Assembly (NCBI GenBank): GCA_003415625.1
Contig: PYIU01000009.1
Location: 62,001 to 126,000 of the forward strand
Direction of reading: 5' to 3'
Origin: Aquanectria penicillioides
Taxonomy: Eukaryota; Ascomycota; Sordariomycetes; Hypocreales; Nectriaceae
Length of the DNA stretch: 64,000 nt
Under the pieces are notes generated by a model, which worked only from the letters and a program-made list of their open reading frames with translations, did no database searches and was not told where the DNA came from. The position numbers and the translations under genes were made by a program. Position 1 is the first letter of the stretch, and the number at the start of each line of letters is the position of its first letter. This document shows positions 57,000-64,000 of the stretch, in pieces.

Positions 57000-59134
57000 G
57001 CGTCTCACCCACCCGCAGAGCACCAGCGAAGCGGAGAAAGGTTCGCAAGGGACGAGATCTTGCTGGGAATATAAAAGGCGAAAGATCAGGTGCATATTTG
57101 CATGGTCCGATATGCCAGTTGCATCAACTGCCGGCGAAGGCGCGCGCTCTGCGTAAGCTAGGAAATGCCGGAAGATCTGGCTCCGGCAAGGGAGGGAAAC
57201 CGGCATCTCATCGAACGCATCACTAGAGTCGAAGATTTCATGAATGAATATCTTTCAAACAAAGATGCCGACAACTAGACGACCCGGGCTAGGGAAAAGG
57301 CACGGCAGCAGAGAAAATCACGCTCTACTGTCGCAGTAGCCCACCTAAATGACCCAGCGCCCGCATCCATCGAAGCTCCTGTCACACCTGCAGGGGTAAG
57401 CAAGCCACTAATATCTACACTTGCAGCGCCCCTAAATTTAATGATCGTTCAGAGTCTTGAAGAATCCGGTACCGGCATTGCAGGGAGCTTCAGGCCAATC
57501 CGAGCTCAAAGCAGCCCTTGTCCACTTATGGAAAGCCTTCCCAACCGAAGCCGACGCCAAGATCCTACTCAGAGAGAGCCACACAACCTCGCTTGGCACG
57601 GGGATCGTCAACACTCAGCCGCACAGCAAGCTGACACTCGAAACGCTTGCAGCGCCGTACCTGTTATTCTGGCCAAACTTATGCTGACGTTTGCAATCAC
57701 TCTGCAAAGCCCAAGTGGGGAAAAGGTCCTTGGCCACTCTGAACTGCAGCACGTCCTCATGCGTCGCTTGATGGCTGCTGGTTCGACATGGGTAACAACT
57801 AAAGATGAGATGCAAGGAACCGTGGAGGGTTTGATTTGAATCATCCTGGAGGACGCATTTGAGATGAACAATGGTAATCTTTGGAGAGCGTGGGCCGTTT
57901 ACCGCAGGGTAGTGACAGTAGCCCAATTGATGGGCCTTCACCGTTCTCCTTTACCACCGCTGAAACGCATTGACCCAGAGCTTGATGCTGACCCAGACTT
58001 CATCTAGTTCCTAATTGTCTACTTGGACCGATATCTTAGCCTTCTGCTCGGTCTACCTCAAGGTACATCTGACAAGAGTATGGGGCGACAACGGCCCTGC
58101 TGCACGAACCACGTCTTGGCCAATTCGAGCGCCTGCTCACTGTCATTGCCTCTCGTATCTTGGAGCGCAATGAAGGCGTCTTTACCGCAAGCGATCTTGT
58201 GACAACCCAATCCACCGACTCCGAGCTGTTGAGTGTCTCCAAGAGCATACCGGCAAGCTTTTGGCGCCCAGCGAATTTCCACAGCCTCACCCCAGGAACA
58301 CCGGATACTCTCTTGGAGACGGTGCGTCTAGAGGCTCAGGTTTACTACTATGGCCTCTTGATTCAGCTACATTTGCCATATAGGATGTAGGGTGGTCATC
58401 ATGTGCAGCAGGAGTACTCCAAGATGACCAGTGTCAACGCTAGCCGAGAGATTACGGCGCGCTTTGTCGCTCACCGGACCTTTAACCCCACGTCTTCCTG
58501 TTCCCGACCAGTGGACTTCTTTGCTCTACTGGCGGCGGTGACGCTGCTGCTTGCTCATCTCGACACTCACCGCCATGGAGAAGTGACCAGCCTACTCGCT
58601 CACCAGCGCTTGAGCGACCGCACCATGCTAGATCAAGCACTAGAGACGATGGACGTAATGAGTAACATGAAAAAAGACATAATAACAGGAGAAAGCGCTA
58701 AATTGATCCGAAAGCTTCTGAGAGTCGAGGACCATTACGCTGCTACGAGTGAAAGAGAGGACAATAGTGCGCCCACAGTCAATGAAGAATGCGAAGAGCT
58801 CCGACTAGATATCCCGTACCTTGGTATCATCAAGATTGCTCTACCGAGCCCTATATCCCGTGAACCCAGGGTCGGAAATGCGTCATATCTGCTTCATTGC
58901 ACGTCCCAGGTCGAGTTTTCACACGGAGGGCTGGTCGCGACAGCCGCGTCATTTGCGACAACCGACGAAGCATTTGCAACAGCCGACGACACATTCGTGT
59001 CTCGACCTCCTCTAGCGCCGATAGAAGGGCAGCCAACTTGGCCAGCTACACAGCATCACCCAAAGCGCCACGCCTTTAGGGAACACACCTCTATCAAGAC
59101 GATCCAGCCTGCCGCTGCATGCGCCATGGTGTGA
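57000..59134 (+). pseudogene. Zn2Cys6 transcription-factor gene, decayed
   Basis: Pieces of the expected protein occur in order but in different frames: EYKRRKIRC, then CINCRRRRALC (zinc cluster, around 57065-57150), RITRVEDFMNEYLSNKDAD, LVHLWKAFPTEADAKILL, NGNLWRAWAVYRRVVTVAQL, LMGLHRSP, VYLDRYLSLLLGLPQGTSD, and EYSKMTSVNASREITARF with VDFFALLAAVTLLLAHLD. Stops interrupt the frame, e.g. TAG at 58005-58007 where the family has Trp, and TAG at 58388-58390. It is not the same group as the cluster regulator. Confidence 0.8.
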
Positions 59135-60020
59135 GCAGTCCATTCCGTAGTGCACCAGCGCGCAAGCAGATGAAGACTTCCCCTCCATCCCGTTTGCAGA
59201 CAATACGTGGGCGTTCCAGGGTGTTGACATGGCCTTTTTTCGACAACTTTGATGCGAGCAACGACATGAGTGAATTCCGCCCAGCCAGACCAGTAGCGCA
59301 TCGCGGATTCTGTTGGAGAGCGCGTGGTTATTTAGCAATAGCCGCTCCCTGCGGTCGTGTGCTCCCACGCATGGGTTGCCCATCAAGGCCCTGATTACCC
59401 CGTGTTTACGCGGACTGAAGCAATACGAGCGTAAGAAAACACGAATTTTGCATCAAGTGACTGCAACCGGCCCCATGTTGCGCCGACAACACGAAGCCAC
59501 CCGAATTCCGCGTACCTTGGTCAAGAATAGGCGCCTTCTTACGCGTATACTACATCGCCACCTCTCGGCGTCACACATCAGACGAAAAATATTACTGGCA
59601 GCAAATTTTCTGCGTTTCATGTTAGCATCCATCTTAAGGACATATCTCGTGTCTGCAATGTTTAATTAAAGCCGCTTATCGGAGCAGTCAGAGTCACAAT
59701 CTACTGCTTATTCACACCACCAGTTCGGATGGCGCTTACTTCGTCCACCACAGGTGGGGTCTCGATTCGACAAAGGTCCTCCTCGCCAAGATTTGCTAAA
59801 CGTTTTTGGAGACATTTATCGAGGCCAAATAGTGAATCACCATCCGTCACACGGAACCGGTCGATCATCTTGCCTGCAACAGCATTGCCCCTGATTTCTG
59901 CGACCCCTTAATCATACACGGAAATCCTGCACGTAGTGTGATGGCTAACTCGTATTTAAAATACTTGCGGTGCCAAAGTGGTTTTGGACGTTGAATTTGG
60001 TTGGAGATAGCTTCGTCGTT

Positions 60021-60056
<36 letters not shown>

Positions 60057-60105
60057 CCCAACCCCTGCGCGTTCTGCATATCTCGTCTCCTACGCAGTCG
60101 CCATA
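59135..60105. other. Intergenic with 29-base poly-T tract
   Basis: No supported gene. An unbroken T-run lies at about 60023-60051, some 55-80 bp upstream of the glycosyltransferase start; poly(dT) tracts in promoters can exclude nucleosomes. Confidence 0.45.
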
Positions 60106-61662
60106 ATGATCAATCCAAATGGGATGGCTTCCCGAAAAGCCATTACCATAGCCGTTTCGGTCACGATGTTGTTCGTGGTGGCCCTTAGTCTTCACCAATC
60201 AGTGCGTATCCCAAAGTACTGACTCTTTCATACAACACTAATTGTATTCTTCGAGCAGGGCCTCTCCCAGAATATTCACATTCCTTCGTTTAATCTGAGT
60301 TCAACACCAGCCAGCCAAGTTGAAGTCTCTCGATTACATTATCTTATTCCCTCGAGCCTAGTCAAACCCCCTCTCTGTGCCGTCGTTTCTTCCGCACTTG
60401 CCAACCGCTACTCGATCCCGACAATTCTTGGCTACAAAGGCGAAGGCGACTACGATGCCAAAAAGGCGCATATTGCGAAACTTCGCGTCATCCAGCGTTA
60501 TCTCTCCAACTCGACCGCGGACGTTGATGACCTGGTGGTGATCGTGGACGGATTCGACGTGTTGGCACAAATTCCTGCGCAAACTATGATAGAGAGATAC
60601 TTTGAGATGACAGCTGCAGCAGATAAGAAGCTGGCAGATCAAAGAGGTATTAGCGTAGAGGAAGCTCACGCGCGTGGCCTGCGTCAGACAATTCTATGGG
60701 GGACTGACAAGGGATGCTTTCCATCGGATCCGAAAGCTCCTCGGTGCTGGCTCATACCTTTCTCACCTACGCCTCGGTTCAAGTGGGGCCCCAAGACGGA
60801 TAATGGCGAAGTGCAATTTAGTGATTCCCGCTTTTTGAATTCTGGGACTGTTATCGGGCCTCTAGGGGATTTGAGCAAGCTCATCGATGCTTCACTCAAG
60901 TTGATCGAAGAAACATGGGACCCGAACTATCATTTTCGAAACTCGGATCAGTTCTATCTCTCCTCGATATATGCCCGCCAGGAATACCAACGAGCCCTTC
61001 ATCTTAACGGTGGGCACTTGGACTACGACGTCGGAGACCGCAACCTCCCCGAGATTAGAGAAGACGATGTTACTGAGTATCACATTTTTGTTGATTTCGA
61101 CTCGACTTTTACTCAAACCCAATGCCACAACGAGCGGTTTCTTCACAAATTTACCTACAACAATAGCGACTTAACAACAACAGTGAGACAAGACTTCCTA
61201 GATGAAGGAAAAACGTTTCAGCCATACAATATCCAAATGCCCTTGAACCTATTTCAGGGCTTGAGCGGACTGTACGAATCTCTCCTTGATGATGAGCGTA
61301 CCTACGAATCAGAACGGGAATGGGTGGAGACCCTGCGGCTTGGCACGAATATTGGCACAAACCAGATTTACGGCTTTTATCACAACACTTGTGATAAAAG
61401 AGCGTTTCTCGACAAGTACAAGGATTCCTGGTTTTATCCGCTAATTCAACCGCTGCTGAGAGCGGCAACGAGAGCAATCCGGAACGACGAGCCTATCAAC
61501 TCCGAGCTTATTGATGGACGTATATGGAAGGCAGCGATGGAATATCCTGCCGAAACCCAAGATGATGATTACGGGGGAGTGTTTACCGATTTTGTGGACG
61601 AACCTTTCATACCCTTGCGACAATTGTGTAATGAGAGTTGGAAAGATACTGTGGGCGAATAA
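60106..61662 (+). CDS. Type II membrane glycosyltransferase (PLOD/GT25-like domain)
   Basis: Exons 60106-60201 and 60259-61662 (intron GTGCGT to AGCAG), 499 residues. An N-terminal signal-anchor (ITIAVSVTMLFVVALSLH) is followed by a lumenal domain with CAVVSSALANRYSIPTILGY, KLRVIQRYLSN and the acidic motif VVIVDGFDVLAQ, which fits the donor-binding DxD-like site of PLOD-type glycosyltransferase domains. LNSGTVIGPL and DQFYLSSIY are further family blocks. Probably a Golgi enzyme acting on protein or lipid glycans; the sugar is unknown. It appears intact and unrelated to the catabolic cluster. Confidence 0.8.
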
Positions 61663-62617
61663 GTTGCCGAATGCCGAACAATGTAATTAGAGCGACAAAA
61701 AAAAGAAATGTAAAAATGTGCAATTCATGGATATCGGGCACCCAGCAATGCAATCCTTTAATTTCAGGGGTAAGCCAAGTATGGCCGCTATACTGATACA
61801 GTTGCGCATGCCGGGATAAACTTGGGATACCTCCCGAAGCGGGGTCTCACAGCCGAATCACTTGAGCTCACGGCGTCAGGGGCACATCAGCTTTAGCATC
61901 CCACTCGAGTTCCATGCTAGGATCCTTGCTAGTGTGTATCCATACCGCTTTTAGCCTAGTAATTGCAAGATGGAACGGACAGGAATTGATACCTAGGGCA
62001 AAATGACAATGAGCAATCATGCTACTGCTCCAGGGTGATTGAAAGGAATTAAATCTGCCAGTGCGTACGGACTACAATAGTAGGTACTCCACATTATAGA
62101 TAAGCGGGCATGTTGGTCTCGGGACTTTTGCCAACCCCAAGGATGTTGGAGTGGGAGCAGATCATTCTACTGCATCCTCCAAATAAATGCAGCGCCAAAT
62201 AAATTTGTTGGATCATAATTTATTACAGCCCAGGCATAATTTTAAAGTGTCCCAAATAAGATCGGGCATTCATTTTCGGCACCCCATGCAACTTCAAGAT
62301 CAGGATTCGCTTCATCTAGTAATGTTTGAGGAGCATCTCTTATAATAAGCAAGTTACACCTATTAGGACATTGTTTAAACATCATCTAAAGTTTCTTTCC
62401 ACCTGCCATGCACTTCCACATGGTCCAAACACAAGATAGGTTGTTTTGCACGGTAGCATTTGCGGCGCTAGTAGTTATCAATTTGCGTTGACTCTTGGCA
62501 GATTCAAGATGGGCGCCAAAGCCGCGTATCTGTATATTAGGATAGAAGATATGTCATAATTTACACCACCCAAATTATGAACATCATTTGTGTGCACAAT
62601 ATCAGATGTTCCATGGC
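61663..62617. other. Convergent 3' region, no gene
   Basis: About 950 bp between the glycosyltransferase and the acyltransferase 3' ends; no supported ORF. Confidence 0.5.
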
Positions 62618-64000
62618 TTAGTTAGAAGCTTCCACGTTCATACTTGCTAGAATGTCGCCAATCTTATCCCAGTTGCCTTTATTCAAATAACCCGACAACC
62701 AGTAATTGCCGTCACCGTCCTTTCCCATAATTGGAAAAGCATTGGGTAGTGTCAACCCAAATTGACAGTTCTGAATATATGTTGGTCGTCCGGGGTGGTG
62801 CTCATCCGTTCCCTTCGTTACAACGACAGAAGAAAAGTCGGTCTCGAACAGTTTTGCCTTTTCCCAGTTGGAGTATGTTACCATGTGCATAGATGCATCT
62901 CCAAAAAATGGAGGAGTCTTGCTCTGCGATTCGCGGGTCATCGCCATGAATGCCTCAACCTGCTCTCTGGTGCCATATTCAGATATGGAATGCCTGATCT
63001 GAGAGGCGACGTGTCCGATAGTGGTTGTAAAAACGTCCTTGATAGGCATGATGACATGAATGAATCCAATTGCGTTTGAAAGATATGACTTATTCTCTGG
63101 AAGCAAATCGTATTTGAGCACCTTGCGAAGGGAATATGCGTTGTATAAAACAACATTCGTTTCCAGATTCTGGGGTAAGTGTGATAGGGCCATTCGAGTC
63201 CACCAAGCACACAGAACATCTCCCTCGGTCAAGAAGGAAGTTTCGTCGGGACTTTGAGATGCCAAATCGGTGAACGCGTCTTTTTGGAGCTTTTTCATAA
63301 ATGCAGCTGGGATACAAACCATACGGCACTCATTGGGACGCCACATGAGTTCAACCAAATGGCTGAGACCATACTGGACCAGTTGGAATGTGGAAAGCCT
63401 CTGACTAGCCAACTTGTGCGTCTCCGTTGGACGGCAACCTAGTTCTACAAGAGGGTCGGCGTCAGCACCGCACAGCGGAAGCACCTCGTCCTGTCGATCC
63501 TTGAGGATCAGGGACCAGGCAGTCAAAAGGGCCTTCTTCCCCAAGGCGTCGAAAAGTGTGTGTGGCCAGTACATGCACACTATCGTTGCATCCGAAAATG
63601 AAACAATGTGGAGACCAAGTTGAGGAATATCCACGTTTACGTAGTCGTTAAGCTTTGTTGGAGCATCATCGGGATGAAAGAGCGGGACGAATCGGTCGGG
63701 ATCTCCAACAATAGCCGGGTTCGCTGTGGCTTTGGGCAAATGACGGGCAAGAGAGTGCTCATTCTTCGATGTTGAATGTTGTACATGAGAGTAGGCGAGG
63801 CCCGGACGATCCTTGGTAAACTCGACGGGTATATGATATTCAAGATTGCCTCGAGCCTTGACAGTATTAGCAATGAAAGTACACATAGATAGATATTGTC
63901 TCACATCTCGACGTAGCCTCGCACCAAGCTTCTCCCAGCCTTTTGTTCGGACGAGTTGCTCTAATCCATTACACAGCTTTTCCGCATCAAGTACATCGTC
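62618..64000 (-). CDS. BAHD-type acyltransferase (partial, 5' end outside the window)
   Basis: Exons complement(62618-63856, 63905-64000 and beyond); a 48-nt intron GTGAGA to TCAAG joins LGARLRRD to ARGNLEYHIPVEF. The HxxxD motif is HTLFDALG in VCMYWPHTLFDALG. CIPAAFMKKLQKDAF, FLTEGDVLCAWWTRM and YNAYSLRKVL follow the fungal transferase family (PF02458 type, e.g. trichothecene acetyltransferase relatives). The final DFG-like block is not obvious. It would transfer an acyl group from CoA to an alcohol or amine. It is 17 kb from the motif-bearing cluster, with no evidence that it belongs to it. Confidence 0.8.
   Translation of the reverse strand, partial: DDVLDAEKLCNGLEQLVRTKGWEKLGARLRRDVRQYLSMCTFIANTVKARGNLEYHIPVEFTKDRPGLAYSHVQHSTSKNEHSLARHLPKATANPAIVGDPDRFVPLFHPDDAPTKLNDYVNVDIPQLGLHIVSFSDATIVCMYWPHTLFDALGKKALLTAWSLILKDRQDEVLPLCGADADPLVELGCRPTETHKLASQRLSTFQLVQYGLSHLVELMWRPNECRMVCIPAAFMKKLQKDAFTDLASQSPDETSFLTEGDVLCAWWTRMALSHLPQNLETNVVLYNAYSLRKVLKYDLLPENKSYLSNAIGFIHVIMPIKDVFTTTIGHVASQIRHSISEYGTREQVEAFMAMTRESQSKTPPFFGDASMHMVTYSNWEKAKLFETDFSSVVVTKGTDEHHPGRPTYIQNCQFGLTLPNAFPIMGKDGDGNYWLSGYLNKGNWDKIGDILASMNVEASN

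Noticed and set aside
1..64000. Secondary-metabolite biosynthetic cluster (PKS, NRPS, terpene synthase, prenyltransferase)
   Set aside because: No ketosynthase, adenylation, DDxxD terpene synthase or DMATS motif was seen in any large frame; the enzyme set is oxidative and CoA-ester based.
1..64000. CRISPR arrays, rRNA or tRNA genes
   Set aside because: No regularly spaced repeats and no rRNA or tRNA-like segments were noticed; CRISPR is not expected in a fungal genome.

Overview
The window comes from the genome of a filamentous ascomycete (Pezizomycotina). Genes are split by short introns of about 43-107 nt with GTAAGT-type donors and CTAAC-type branch sites. The gene content is typical of these fungi: a Zn2Cys6 activator, Dal5-type MFS carriers, P450s, Baeyer-Villiger monooxygenases and MITE-like elements. 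I cannot name the genus. All exon models below were read by eye from splice signals and reading frame.

Layout. At 1-195 is the 3' end of a mitochondrial carrier gene. From about 1 to 45 kb lies what looks like one large co-regulated catabolic gene cluster: MFS carrier, alpha/beta hydrolase 1, Zn2Cys6 regulator, alpha-methylacyl-CoA racemase (AMACR), acyl-CoA thioesterase, SCPx-type thiolase, BVMO 1, ACAD11-like kinase, acyl-CoA dehydrogenase, hydrolase 2, seven-TM protein, P450-1, SDR1, YCII-like protein, SDR2, a MITE, an orphan 129-aa protein, long-chain alcohol oxidase, hydrolase 3, fatty aldehyde dehydrogenase, BVMO 2 and a membrane SDR3. P450-2 (45.7-47.5 kb) and a PatG-like decarboxylase (48.3-49.4 kb) adjoin it. 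From 50 to 59 kb is a decayed zone: frameshifted GH114, MITE with telomere-like repeats, relics resembling the BVMO 2 tail, a broken MFS gene and a broken Zn2Cys6 gene. At 60.1-61.7 kb is an intact Golgi-type glycosyltransferase, and at the right edge a partial BAHD-type acyltransferase.

How the genes may work together (inference). AMACR plus an SCPx thiolase is the classical pair for beta-oxidation of 2-methyl-branched (isoprenoid or sterol side-chain) acyl-CoAs. P450, alcohol oxidase and fatty aldehyde dehydrogenase could make the terminal acid. Two BVMOs plus three hydrolases could turn cyclic or side-chain ketones into esters or lactones and then hydroxy acids. The divergent kinase/acyl-CoA dehydrogenase pair resembles a split ACAD11 (or LvaA/LvaC), which handles 4-hydroxyacyl-CoA through a phospho intermediate. 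AMACR, thioesterase and thiolase end in PTS1 peroxisomal signals (SRL, SKL, AHL). No PKS, NRPS or recognised terpene synthase is present, so breakdown of an isoprenoid, terpenoid or steroid is more likely than synthesis of a metabolite.

Regulation. The hexamer CCTCGG/CCGAGG, known as the recognition core of the FarA/FarB/CTF1 fatty-acid regulators, occurs in nearly every promoter from 1 to 45.3 kb, mostly 110-380 bp before the start codon, and is nearly absent from promoters beyond. The cluster encodes a CTF1/Far-like regulator itself. Two cluster genes (MFS, aldehyde dehydrogenase) carry apparent in-frame stop codons, so this copy may be partly decayed or may depend on unusual splicing.
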